Source: Jeongeupia sp. USM3
Lineage (GTDB): Bacteria; Pseudomonadota; Gammaproteobacteria; Burkholderiales; Chitinibacteraceae
Reading direction: 5' to 3'
DNA length: 64,000 nucleotides
NCBI RefSeq assembly: GCF_001808185.1
Contig: NZ_CP017668.1
Location: 2,232,001-2,296,000, forward strand
Shown piece by piece: positions 41,377-50,898 of the stretch. Each line of letters starts with the position of its first letter. Position 1 is the stretch's first letter. The notes under the pieces are model-generated. The model was not told the DNA's origin and made no database searches. It was given only the letters and a program-made list of their open reading frames with translations. The translations under genes were made by a program, and so were the position numbers.

Positions 41377-42279
41377 ATGTGGGCACGGATTCACGCCTTG
41401 TACCTGCTCGTCAGACGCGTGATCGAGAAGACCGTCGACGGTTTCTTCGACGACGAGCTGATGACGCGCGCCGCCGCGCTGGCGTTCTACTCGGCGCTGT
41501 CGTTCGCGCCGCTGCTGGTGCTGCTGCTGTGGGTCGTCGCCTCGCTCAGCGCCGACTACCAGGGCCGGTTGGTCGAGGGCCTCAACGAGATGGTCGGGCC
41601 CAAGGCGGCCGATGCGGTGGCCATCGTCATCCGCAACGCCAGTAGCCGGCCCGACGTCGGCAACCTTGCCGGACTGATCGGCCTCGGCATCACGCTGGTC
41701 GGCGCCTCGGCGGTGTTCACCCAGTTGCAGGGCGCGCTGAACCGGGTCTGGGGGCTGCGGGCCAAGCCCGGCGCCGCGGTGCTCGGCTGGTTGCGCTCGC
41801 GGCTGAACGCGCTCGGCCTGCTGCTCGCGGTCGCCTTCCTGCTGGTGATCTCGTTCAGCGCGAGCACGGCGATCCGCCTCTTCGTCCCCGGCAGCACGCT
41901 GCTGTGGCAGGGGATCGAAGCGGGCATCTCGACCGCGGTGTTCATCTTCGTGTTCGCGGCGATCTTCAAGATACTGCCCGACGCGCAGATCGCGTGGCGC
42001 GACGCGCTGGTCGGCGCCACGCTGACCGACGCGCTGTTCCTGCTCGGCAAGGTCGCCATCGGGCTGTACATCGCCAACAGCGACGTCGGCGGCGCCTACG
42101 GCCCGGCCGGCAGCGTCGTCGTGCTGCTGGTGTGGGTCTACTACTCGGCGCTGATCCTGCTGCTCGGCGCCGAGCTGACCGAAGCGGTCGCCGAGGCACG
42201 CGGCGTGCCGATCCGGCCCAACCTTTACGCCGAGCCGATCCCGCCGCGCCACCACAAGGCGGCCGAGGATGCCGACTGA
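41377..42279 (+). CDS. yihY: YihY/BrkB-family membrane protein
   Basis: A 300-residue inner-membrane protein with about six hydrophobic segments. The family hallmarks are FFDDELMTRAAALAFYSALSFAPLLVLLLW at the start, GLGITLVGASAVFTQLQGALNRVWGL, and SVVVLLVWVYYSALILLLGAELTEA near the end. It was once called ribonuclease BN by mistake. Function is unknown, although relatives affect serum resistance. The stop abuts the glmU stop with no spacer. Confidence 0.93.
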   Translation: MWARIHALYLLVRRVIEKTVDGFFDDELMTRAAALAFYSALSFAPLLVLLLWVVASLSADYQGRLVEGLNEMVGPKAADAVAIVIRNASSRPDVGNLAGLIGLGITLVGASAVFTQLQGALNRVWGLRAKPGAAVLGWLRSRLNALGLLLAVAFLLVISFSASTAIRLFVPGSTLLWQGIEAGISTAVFIFVFAAIFKILPDAQIAWRDALVGATLTDALFLLGKVAIGLYIANSDVGGAYGPAGSVVVLLVWVYYSALILLLGAELTEAVAEARGVPIRPNLYAEPIPPRHHKAAEDAD

Positions 42280-43653
42280 TTACTTCTTCGGCTTTTCCGG
42301 ACGCTGCCAGCCCGGAATCGTCACCTGCCTGGCGCGGGCAACGGTCAGCTCGCCGGCCGGCGCGTTCTTGCCGATGACCGAGCCGGCGCCGGTCGTTGCG
42401 CGCGCGCCGATGGTCACCGGCGCGACCAGCACGTTGTTCGAACCGATGCGCGCCTCGTCCTCGATCACCGTGCGGAACTTGTTCACCCCGTCGTAATTGG
42501 CGGTGATCGTGCCGGCGCCGACGTTGACGTCGCGGCCGATCGTCGTGTCACCGATGTAGCTCAGGTGGTTGACCTTGGAGCCGACGCCGATCACCGATTT
42601 CTTCACCTCGACAAAGTTGCCGACGTGGACGTTCTCGGCCAGCTCGGCCCCGGGGCGCAGCCGCGCATACGGGCCGATCAGGCTGCCGGCGCCGATCACC
42701 GCGTCCTCGAGATGGCAGAACGGGTGGATCACCGCGCCGTCGGCAATGGTGACGTTCTTCAGCACGCAGTTGGCGCCGATGCTGACGTCGTGGCCGAGCA
42801 CGATCTTGCCTTCGAACACGCAGTTGACGTCGACGACCACGTCCATGCCGTGCTCGAGCGTGCCGCGCAACTCGAAGCGCGCCGGGTCGCGCAGCGTGAT
42901 GCCGGCGGTCAGCAGGGCGTGCGCCTGCTGCTGCTGGAAGATCCGTTCGAGCGCGGCGAGCTGCACCTTGTTGTTGATGCCCTCGGCCTCCCAGTGGTCC
43001 TGCGGCTGCACCGTCGCGACCGGCACGCCGTCACGCACCGCCAGCGCGATCAGGTCGGTCGCGTAGTACTCGCCCTGGGCGTTGTCGTTCTTCAGCTCGG
43101 CCAGCCAGCCGGCCAGCCGGCCGGTCGGCAGCGCAAGGATGCCGGTGTTCATTTCGCGGATCGCCGCCTGCGCCGGCGTCGCATCCTTCTGTTCGACGAT
43201 GGCCTGCACTTCGCCGGCGGCGTTGCGGACGATGCGGCCGTAGCCACTCGCATCGTCGAGGATGTCGGTCAGGATGCCGAGCTTGCCACCGTCGACCGCG
43301 GCGAGCAGCGCCTGCAGCGTCGCCACGCGGGTCAGCGGCACGTCGCCGTACAGCATCAAGGTCACGCCGCCTTCGAGCTGCGGCAGCGCCTGCGCCAGTG
43401 CATGACCGGTGCCGAGCTGCTGCGCCTGGTGCGCCCATGCCAGATCGGCCTGGCCTTCGAAGGCGCGCTGGACGAGCTCGCCGCCGTGGCCGTGGACGAC
43501 GACCAGTCTGGCCGGCAGCAGCTGTCGCGCGGTATCGAGCACATGGCCGACCAGCGGCTTGCCGGCAATCTGGTGCAGCACCTTGGGCAGTTTCGAATAC
43601 ATGCGCTTGCCCTGACCGGCAGCGAGCACGACGACGTTGAGCGGATGGGTCAT
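42280..43653 (-). CDS. glmU: Bifunctional UDP-GlcNAc pyrophosphorylase/GlcN-1-P acetyltransferase
   Basis: Makes UDP-N-acetylglucosamine for peptidoglycan and LPS. The N-terminal uridyltransferase has VVLAAGQGKRMYSKLPKVLHQIAGKPLVGHV; the C-terminal left-handed beta-helix acetyltransferase shows hexapeptide repeats (VDVNCVFEGKIVLGHDVSIG, VHVGNFVEVKKSVIG, NHLSYIGDTTIGRDVNVGAGTITANYDG) and the SNNVLVAPV motif. The length is 457 residues, as in E. coli. Lies 100 bases downstream of the atp operon behind its terminator; glmU and glmS often follow atp in proteobacteria. Confidence 0.97.
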   Translation of the reverse strand: MTHPLNVVVLAAGQGKRMYSKLPKVLHQIAGKPLVGHVLDTARQLLPARLVVVHGHGGELVQRAFEGQADLAWAHQAQQLGTGHALAQALPQLEGGVTLMLYGDVPLTRVATLQALLAAVDGGKLGILTDILDDASGYGRIVRNAAGEVQAIVEQKDATPAQAAIREMNTGILALPTGRLAGWLAELKNDNAQGEYYATDLIALAVRDGVPVATVQPQDHWEAEGINNKVQLAALERIFQQQQAHALLTAGITLRDPARFELRGTLEHGMDVVVDVNCVFEGKIVLGHDVSIGANCVLKNVTIADGAVIHPFCHLEDAVIGAGSLIGPYARLRPGAELAENVHVGNFVEVKKSVIGVGSKVNHLSYIGDTTIGRDVNVGAGTITANYDGVNKFRTVIEDEARIGSNNVLVAPVTIGARATTGAGSVIGKNAPAGELTVARARQVTIPGWQRPEKPKK

Positions 43654-43744
43654 GACGATCCTGAATCGGCAAGAAAGAATGGCTGCATTGTAGCGCCGCC
43701 GCGTGACCGCGCGGTATCGGGTCCGCCCCGCAGCGGCGGCAAAG

Positions 43745-43770
43745 AAAAACCCCGGTCGATGACCGGGGTT
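43745..43770 (-). terminator. Rho-independent terminator of the atp operon
   Basis: A 9-bp perfect stem (ACCCCGGTC/GACCGGGGT, three-base loop) with five T on the minus strand. It lies about 20 bases after atpC and separates the operon from glmU. Confidence 0.9.
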
Positions 43771-43791
43771 CTTTTGGGGCGTCAGGGACGC

Positions 43792-44220
43792 TTAGTGGCC
43801 GCGCTTCTTGAGCTTCTCGACGACCGCGAGCTTCGCGACCGCTTCGAGCAGTTCGGCTTGCGCCATCGCGAAGTCGACCGAGCCGGTCTTGCCCTTGAGG
43901 GCTTCCTCGGCACGGCGCTTGGCATCGAGTGCCTTGGCTTCGTCGATGTCGGTACCGCGAATCGCGGTATCGGCCAGCACCGTCACCACGTGCGGTTGCA
44001 CTTCAAGCAGGCCGCCCGACACGAACAGGACGACGTCCGGATCGTTCGAGTTGGCCGGCTTGATGCGCAGCGCACCGGGGCGCACCCGGGTGAGCAGCGG
44101 CGCGTGCCGCGGCAGGATACCGATCTCGCCCTTGTCGGCAGGCGCCGAGACGAACTCGGCGGTACCGGAGTAGATCAGTTCCTCGGCGCTCACCACGTCC
44201 ACGTGCATGGTCATGGCCAT
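43792..44220 (-). CDS. atpC: ATP synthase F1 epsilon subunit
   Basis: A 142-residue central-stalk subunit that couples rotation and inhibits ATP hydrolysis. The N-terminal beta-sandwich (MHVDVVSAEELIYSGTAEFVSAPADKGEIGILPRHAPLLTRVRPGALRI) and the C-terminal two-helix hairpin (ALDAKRRAEEALKG) are both present. It starts 11 bases after atpD, the last gene of the operon. Confidence 0.97.
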   Translation of the reverse strand: MAMTMHVDVVSAEELIYSGTAEFVSAPADKGEIGILPRHAPLLTRVRPGALRIKPANSNDPDVVLFVSGGLLEVQPHVVTVLADTAIRGTDIDEAKALDAKRRAEEALKGKTGSVDFAMAQAELLEAVAKLAVVEKLKKRGH

Positions 44221-44231
44221 CGGCTATCCCC

Positions 44232-45611
<1,380 letters not shown>

Positions 45612-45650
45612 CTTAGGGTTCCTAATCAGTAAATTCGGGTTGGCGATCTG

Positions 45651-46520
45651 TTAAACCGCTGCAGCGCCGGCGCAGATTTCCGAAAGTTCTTTCGTAATCG
45701 CGGCTTGACGCGTCTTGTTGTACAGCAGTTGCAGATTGCCGATCACCTTGTCGGCGTTGTCGGTCGCTGCCTTCATCGCCACCATCCGGGCTGCATTCTC
45801 GGACGCCATGTTTTCCGCTACGGCCTGGTAAACCAGCGCTTCGAGGTAGCGGATCATCAGATCGTCGATGACGGTCTTGGCATCCGGCTCGTACAGGTAT
45901 TCCCAGTTGTAGCCGTGGTCCGGCTGGCCGATGGCCTCGCCGGACAGCGGCAGCAGCTGCTCGACAGTCGGCTCCTGCCTCATGGTGTTGACGAACTTGG
46001 TGTAGACGAGGCGAACCTCGTCCACTTCGCCGGCGACGTAAGCGTCGACCATGACCTTGATCGGTCCGATCAGCTGCTCGACGTGCGGCGTGTCGCCCAG
46101 ACCCACAACGTGCGAAATCACTTTCGCGCCGTTGCGGTTCATGAAGCCGAAGCCCTTGTTGCCAATGGCGGTGACGGCGATTTCCACACCGTTCTGGTGC
46201 AATTCCTTCATCGCATTCAGCGTCAGGCGCAGTGCGTTGGTGTTCAGACCACCGCACAGACCCTTGTCCGACGTGACGACGATGAAACCAACCCGCTTGA
46301 CGGTGTCGCGCGACTGAAGGAAAGGATGCGCGTAGTCCACCAGCGCAGCGCTCAGGTGGGCCGTGACCTTGCGGATTTTTTCACCGTAAGGCCGGGCACC
46401 ACGCATGCGCTCCTGCGCACGGCGCATCTTGGACGTCGCCACCATTTCCATGGCGCGGGTGATCTTCTGCGTGTTCTTGACGCTCTTGATCTTGGTCCGG
46501 ATCTCTTTACCGCCTGCCAT
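45651..46520 (-). CDS. atpG: ATP synthase F1 gamma subunit
   Basis: Rotor shaft, 289 residues. The N-terminal helix MAGGKEIRTKIKSVKNTQKITRAMEMVATSKMRRAQ and the C-terminal helix ARMVAMKAATDNADKVIGNLQLLYNKTRQAAITKELSEICAGAAAV form the coiled-coil that turns inside the F1 head; the SDKGLCGGLN loop is also typical. Begins at ATG 46520. Confidence 0.98.
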   Translation of the reverse strand: MAGGKEIRTKIKSVKNTQKITRAMEMVATSKMRRAQERMRGARPYGEKIRKVTAHLSAALVDYAHPFLQSRDTVKRVGFIVVTSDKGLCGGLNTNALRLTLNAMKELHQNGVEIAVTAIGNKGFGFMNRNGAKVISHVVGLGDTPHVEQLIGPIKVMVDAYVAGEVDEVRLVYTKFVNTMRQEPTVEQLLPLSGEAIGQPDHGYNWEYLYEPDAKTVIDDLMIRYLEALVYQAVAENMASENAARMVAMKAATDNADKVIGNLQLLYNKTRQAAITKELSEICAGAAAV

Positions 46521-46549
46521 GATTCGATTCCTCTCTAATCAGTTTCGAA

Positions 46550-48091
46550 TCAGAAGGCGTTGCCGGACTTGAAGCTTGCCGCAGCCTTGAGGATGGTCGC
46601 CTCGTCGTCTTCGGAAAGGTTGCCCTTCTCTTCGACGCGTGCGAGTGCCTCGGCAGCGTTGGCCTTCAGGTACGACAGGAAAGCCGCTTCGAAAGCGAGC
46701 GCACGTTCGACCTTGACGTCGTCGTACACACCCTTGTTGATCAGGAGCAGGGTCACGCCGAGCTCGGCCACCTTGAGCGGGCTGTACTGCGCCTGCTTCA
46801 TCAGTTCGGTCACGAGCTTGCCGCGTTCGAGCTGCTTGCGGGTGGCTTCGTCCAGATCGGAAGCGAACTGCGCGAACGCAGCCAGTTCACGGTACTGGGC
46901 CAGTGCCAGACGCACGCCGCCGCCGAGCTTCTTGATGACCTTGGTCTGCGCTGCACCGCCGACGCGCGACACCGAGATACCGGCGTTCATCGCAGGACGG
47001 ATACCGGCGTTGAACAGGTCGGTTTCCAGGAAGATCTGGCCGTCGGTGATCGAGATCACGTTGGTCGGAACGAAGGCCGACACGTCGCCTGCCTGGGTTT
47101 CGATGATCGGCAGCGCGGTCAGCGAACCGGTCTTGCCCTTCACGGCACCATTGGTGAGCTTCTCGACTTCGTGCTCGTTGATCCGAGCAGCACGCTCCAG
47201 CAGACGCGAGTGGAGATAGAACACGTCGCCCGGGTAGGCTTCACGGCCCGGCGGACGGCGCAGCAGCAGCGAGATCTGACGGTAGGCCACGGCCTGCTTC
47301 GACAGGTCGTCGTACACGATCAGCGCATCTTCGCCGAGGTCGCGGAAGTACTCGCCCATCGTGCAACCCGAGTAGGCGGCGATGTACTGCAGCGCAGCCG
47401 ATTCGGACGCCGCAGCGGCGACGACGATGGTGTGGGCAAGGGCGCCGTGCTCTTCGAGCTTGCGCACCACGTTGGCGATCGACGATGCCTTCTGGCCGAT
47501 GGCGACGTACACGCAGGTGACGCCAGTACCCTTCTGGTTGATGATCGCATCCAGCGCCACCGCGGTCTTGCCGGTCTGGCGGTCGCCAATGATCAGCTCG
47601 CGCTGGCCACGACCGATCGGCACCATGGTGTCGATGGCCTTCAGGCCGGTTTGCAGCGGCTGGTCGACCGATTGACGCGCGATCACGCCCGGCGCGATCT
47701 TTTCGATCGGGCTGGTCAGCGTGGTGCCCAGCGGGCCCTTGCCGTCGATCGGCTGGCCGAGCGAGTTCACCACGCGGCCGATCAGTTCGCGGCCGACCGG
47801 TACTTCGAGAATACGACCGGTACACTTGACCTCGTCGCCTTCCTTGATGTGGGTGTATTCACCCAGCACCACGGCGCCGACCGAGTCACGCTCGAGGTTG
47901 AGCGCGAGGCCAAAGGTATTGCCCGGGAATTCCAGCATCTCGCCCTGCATCACCTCGGAGAGGCCGTGCACGCGAACGATACCGTCGGTGACCGAAACGA
48001 CCGTACCGGTGGTACGGGCTTCGGCGCCTTCGGCCAGATTCTGGATCCGGGCTTTAATCAGTTCACTGATTTCAGACGGATTGAGTTGCAT
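46550..48091 (-). CDS. atpA: ATP synthase F1 alpha subunit
   Basis: Non-catalytic nucleotide-binding subunit, 513 residues (the usual length). It shows Walker A in IIGDRQTGKTAVALDAI, the arginine-finger region in YPGDVFYLHSRLLERAAR, and ISVSRVGGAAQTKVIKKLGGGVRLALAQYRELAAFAQFASDLD. ATG 48091 is followed by the standard MQLNPSEISELIKARIQ start. Confidence 0.98.
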   Translation of the reverse strand: MQLNPSEISELIKARIQNLAEGAEARTTGTVVSVTDGIVRVHGLSEVMQGEMLEFPGNTFGLALNLERDSVGAVVLGEYTHIKEGDEVKCTGRILEVPVGRELIGRVVNSLGQPIDGKGPLGTTLTSPIEKIAPGVIARQSVDQPLQTGLKAIDTMVPIGRGQRELIIGDRQTGKTAVALDAIINQKGTGVTCVYVAIGQKASSIANVVRKLEEHGALAHTIVVAAAASESAALQYIAAYSGCTMGEYFRDLGEDALIVYDDLSKQAVAYRQISLLLRRPPGREAYPGDVFYLHSRLLERAARINEHEVEKLTNGAVKGKTGSLTALPIIETQAGDVSAFVPTNVISITDGQIFLETDLFNAGIRPAMNAGISVSRVGGAAQTKVIKKLGGGVRLALAQYRELAAFAQFASDLDEATRKQLERGKLVTELMKQAQYSPLKVAELGVTLLLINKGVYDDVKVERALAFEAAFLSYLKANAAEALARVEEKGNLSEDDEATILKAAASFKSGNAF

Positions 48092-48101
48092 TAAAAATCT
48101 C

Positions 48102-48638
48102 CTAACTCTTCAGGCTCGTCGCAAGGGCAGAGAGCTTGCCGGCCACGGACGCATCAATCACCACATCGCCGACCGTCACTTTGACGCCGCCGATCAAGTC
48201 GGGATTGACGCTGACCTGTGCAGCCACCTTGCGTTGCAGATGGTTTGCCAGCGCGTTCTTGAGCTCGGCCACTTGCGCATCATCGAGCGGAAAGGCCGAA
48301 ACGATGTCGGCCTCGACCTCACCTTCTTCGGCGGCCTTGTAGGTTTCGAACAGCGACGAAATCTGCGGCAGCGCGGTGAAGCGGCGGTTTTCCAGTACGA
48401 CGGCAATGAAGTTGTTCACCTCATCGCCGACGTTCCCGCCCAAAAGCCCGGCGAGCAACTGCTGAACCTGAGCAGCGGAATACTTGGGGTTGGCCACGAC
48501 GTCGTCGGCGAGCGGATCCTGAGCAATCAGGGACAGCTTGCCGAGCACGTCCGACCACTGGCCCAGCGTACCGGCGTCTTTCGCGATGCGAAACACGGCT
48601 TCGGCATAGGGTCGAGCGACGGTGATGAGTTCTGCCAT
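48102..48638 (-). CDS. atpH: ATP synthase F1 delta subunit
   Basis: Stator subunit linking F1 to subunit b, 178 residues. The N-terminal helical domain (ARPYAEAVFRIAKDAGTLGQWSDVLGKLSLIAQDP) and the C-terminal end (VSVNPDLIGGVKVTVGDVVIDASVAGKLSALATSLKS) are typical. It begins eight bases downstream of atpF and ends ten bases before atpA. Confidence 0.97.
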   Translation of the reverse strand: MAELITVARPYAEAVFRIAKDAGTLGQWSDVLGKLSLIAQDPLADDVVANPKYSAAQVQQLLAGLLGGNVGDEVNNFIAVVLENRRFTALPQISSLFETYKAAEEGEVEADIVSAFPLDDAQVAELKNALANHLQRKVAAQVSVNPDLIGGVKVTVGDVVIDASVAGKLSALATSLKS

Positions 48639-48645
48639 GGCTGTC

Positions 48646-49116
48646 TTACAGTTCCGCTTTGAGAGTGTTCAACAGCGCGGCGTGCTTGGTCGCGTCGATC
48701 TCGGACTTGAGAATCTTCTGCGCACCGGCGACGGCGAGGTCGGCGACCTGCTGACGCAGCACTTCCTTGGCTTGTTGAACCTGCTGTTCGATGTCCGCCT
48801 GCGCGCCCTTGACCAGGCGATCGCCTTCGAGCTTGGCTGCATCCTTCGCCTCGTCGACGAGCTGCGCAGCGCGCTTCTCGGCTTGGGCGATGATTTCAGC
48901 GGCTTGCTGTTTGGCTTCGCGCAGCTTGTCGGCCGACGACTTTTCGGCATTGGCCAAGTCTTGCTTGGCGCGATCGGCGGCGGCCAGGCCGTCGGCGATG
49001 CGCGTCGCGCGTTCGTCCATCATCCGGGTCAGCGGAGGCCATACGAACTTCATCGTGAACAGGATCAGGATCGCAAAAGTGATCATCTGACCCAGCAGGG
49101 ACATATTGATATCCAC
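48646..49116 (-). CDS. atpF: ATP synthase Fo subunit b
   Basis: Peripheral stalk, 156 residues. It has one N-terminal membrane helix (MDINMSLLGQMITFAILILFTMKFVWPPLTRMMDERATRI) and a long charged Ala-rich coiled coil that forms the stator. Length and sequence match the gammaproteobacterial b subunit. Confidence 0.97.
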   Translation of the reverse strand: MDINMSLLGQMITFAILILFTMKFVWPPLTRMMDERATRIADGLAAADRAKQDLANAEKSSADKLREAKQQAAEIIAQAEKRAAQLVDEAKDAAKLEGDRLVKGAQADIEQQVQQAKEVLRQQVADLAVAGAQKILKSEIDATKHAALLNTLKAEL

Positions 49117-49161
49117 GCTGAACGTCCTCCAGGTTAAAGGTTAAAGCGGGGGCTTAGAGAA

Positions 49162-49443
49162 TTACTGAGCCGCTGCCAGAACCGCACCGAGGAACGGGTT
49201 GTTGAAGGTGTAGAGCATGGCAACACCAACGCCGATCATCGAGATCGCGTCCAGCAGACCGGCGATGATGAACAGCTTGGTTTGCAGAACCGGGATCATT
49301 TCCGGTTGGCGAGCCGACGACTCGAGGAACTTGCCGCCGAGGATAGCGAAGCCCAGAGCGGTACCGATGGCAGCCAGACCGATGATGATCGCGGCAGCGA
49401 TCACGGTGAAGCTTTGTACGGAAGCGATTTCAGCAACAGCCAT
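49162..49443 (-). CDS. atpE: ATP synthase Fo subunit c
   Basis: Proton-carrying rotor subunit, 93 residues, with two membrane helices. The glycine-rich first helix (IGLAAIGTALGFAILGGKFLESSARQPEM) and the RQPE loop are clear; the proton-binding carboxylate is D65 (GLLDAISMIGVGVAML). No sodium-type ligand set is apparent, so proton coupling is expected. ATG 49443 is the true start; the in-frame TTG at 49458 falls at its ribosome binding site. Confidence 0.97.
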   Translation of the reverse strand: MAVAEIASVQSFTVIAAAIIIGLAAIGTALGFAILGGKFLESSARQPEMIPVLQTKLFIIAGLLDAISMIGVGVAMLYTFNNPFLGAVLAAAQ

Positions 49444-49495
49444 TTTTATTAACTCCAAGAAGGATGGTTGAGGTTGGGGATGGAGAAAAACACGT

Positions 49496-49520
49496 GCCGG
49501 ACAGGCAATGCCTGCCCGGC
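49496..49520 (-). promoter_or_regulatory. Strong hairpin between atpB and atpE
   Basis: In the mRNA (minus strand), GCCGGGCAGGC-AUU-GCCUGUCCGGC pairs over 11 bases, one of them G-U, with a three-base loop. It lies in the 80-base gap between atpB and atpE, the only sizable gap between the Fo genes, and has no T-run. It probably protects or processes the downstream mRNA, helping to make the excess of c subunits. Confidence 0.7.
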
Positions 49521-49527
49521 CCGATTC

Positions 49528-50322
49528 TTAGTGATCCTCGACGGCGAGGCTCAGGTAAACGATGGTCAGCATCATGAACACGAAGGCCTGCAGCGTCACG
49601 ATCAGGATGTGGAAGATCGCCCACGGTGCGCCGAGCACCCACTGGATCCAGAACGGCAGCAGTGCGATCAGGATGAAGATCAGCTCGCCGGCATACATGT
49701 TGCCGAACAGACGCAGCGACAGCGAAATCGGCTTGGCGAACAGTTCGACCATCTGCATGACGAAGTTGGCCGGTGCCAGCAGGACGGTGCCCACCGGGCC
49801 CGAAGCGTGGAACGGTGCGGTGAAGATTTCCTTGATCCAGCCGCCGAAACCCTTGGCCTTGATCGAGAAACCGATGATCAGGAACATCACCGAGATCGAC
49901 ATGGCGAACGTCAGGTTGACGTCGGCGGTCGGCACGGCGCGCAGGTAATAGATGCCGAAGACGTGGTTGGCGATCCACGGCAGCAGGTCGACCGGCAGGA
50001 AGTCCATCGCGTTCATCAGGAACACCCAGCAGAAGATCGTCAGCGACAGCGGGCCGATGACCTTGCTCTTGGCGTGGAAGGCATCCTTGATCTGCGAGTC
50101 GACCATTTCGACGATCAGCTCGACGAAATTCTGCAGCTTGCCCGGCACGCCGCTGGTGGCACGGCGTGCAACGAAGGCGAAGATGCCGACGAAGAGGAAG
50201 CCGAGGAACAGCGAGATCCAGAAGGTATCCAGGTGGAAGCCGCTGGCGGTCTGGTTGAACGTGAGGTGATGCTGGATGTACTCGGTGGCGTTCGCCGGAG
50301 GAGCGTGGTGTTCTGCAGCCAT
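49528..50322 (-). CDS. atpB: ATP synthase Fo subunit a
   Basis: Proton-channel stator subunit, 264 residues, about five membrane helices. The essential arginine is in the helix FAKPISLSLRLFGNMYAGELIFILIALLP (R of LRLFGN). The N-terminal TEYIQHHLTFN and C-terminal QAFVFMMLTIVYLSLAVEDH are typical. It begins two bases after atpI ends. Confidence 0.98.
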   Translation of the reverse strand: MAAEHHAPPANATEYIQHHLTFNQTASGFHLDTFWISLFLGFLFVGIFAFVARRATSGVPGKLQNFVELIVEMVDSQIKDAFHAKSKVIGPLSLTIFCWVFLMNAMDFLPVDLLPWIANHVFGIYYLRAVPTADVNLTFAMSISVMFLIIGFSIKAKGFGGWIKEIFTAPFHASGPVGTVLLAPANFVMQMVELFAKPISLSLRLFGNMYAGELIFILIALLPFWIQWVLGAPWAIFHILIVTLQAFVFMMLTIVYLSLAVEDH

Positions 50323-50324
50323 GG

Positions 50325-50696
50325 TTATTTTTTGCCGTTAAATTGAATCAAAAGCCCGAACCAGTAGGCGCTCGTTGCGGCGATGTAACCGATAAACAAC
50401 CACATCCAGGCAACCTGCCGGTAGAAAACGAATACCGCGGCAAACGCGATGATGGTCCACGCCATCTTCGCCGCCTCCGCGGCGAAATGCAGCCGCATCA
50501 GCGCGGCCGGCGGGCCGTACGTCATCTGGTAGGCGATGCGTGCATACAACATCGAGCCAGCCAGCGCGATCGCGCCCCCCAAACCACTTGCAATTCCCGC
50601 GCTGCGCCCCCATAAGAGGTAGGACAGCAGCATCACTACCAGCGTGATCCCCAGTTTGAGGCGGATCACGCCCTTGATTTGTGCCTGCGCGACCAT
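50325..50696 (-). CDS. atpI: ATP synthase assembly protein AtpI
   Basis: Small inner-membrane protein, 123 residues with the start at ATG 50696, with four hydrophobic segments (LGITLVVMLLSYLLWG; GIASGLGGAIALAGSMLYARIAYQM; KMAWTIIAFAAVFVFY; WLFIGYIAATSAYWFGLLI). It assists c-ring assembly or magnesium supply. The frame is open to ATG 50789, but that start lies inside an operator-like palindrome and has no ribosome binding site. First gene of atpIBEFHAGDC. Confidence 0.9.
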   Translation of the reverse strand: MVAQAQIKGVIRLKLGITLVVMLLSYLLWGRSAGIASGLGGAIALAGSMLYARIAYQMTYGPPAALMRLHFAAEAAKMAWTIIAFAAVFVFYRQVAWMWLFIGYIAATSAYWFGLLIQFNGKK

Positions 50697-50787
50697 ATTC
50701 ACCGCCAGCAAAGCCCCGCGATTATACGGAGCTGCGTTGATACACGTCAATTTTACCCATTGACGACGAAGGCGTTTTTGCACGCAC

Positions 50788-50825
50788 ATGTAGTCAACTA
50801 CTTAAATCGATATGTAGTCGACTAG
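50788..50825. promoter_or_regulatory. Tandem palindromes in the atp promoter region
   Basis: ATGTAGTCAACTA (50788) and ATGTAGTCGACTA (50812) are direct repeats 24 bases apart; each contains a palindrome (GTAGTCAACTAC and TAGTCGACTA). They lie in the 200-base gap upstream of atpI, in AT-rich DNA, where the operon promoter should be. The TAGT-N2-ACTA pattern resembles GntR-family operators. The regulator is unknown. Confidence 0.55.
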
Positions 50826-50898
50826 ATATTCCCCCCTCCCCCCCTGCCCGTTCTTGATCTAGAGCAGAGTTGCGGCGCACAACTTTGGTGCGACCGAT

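Noticed and set aside
41110..42255. Upstream in-frame extension of ychF to a 745-residue protein
   Set aside because: The added part lies antisense to yihY and is low-complexity; YchF is complete from ATG 41109 at exactly the family length.
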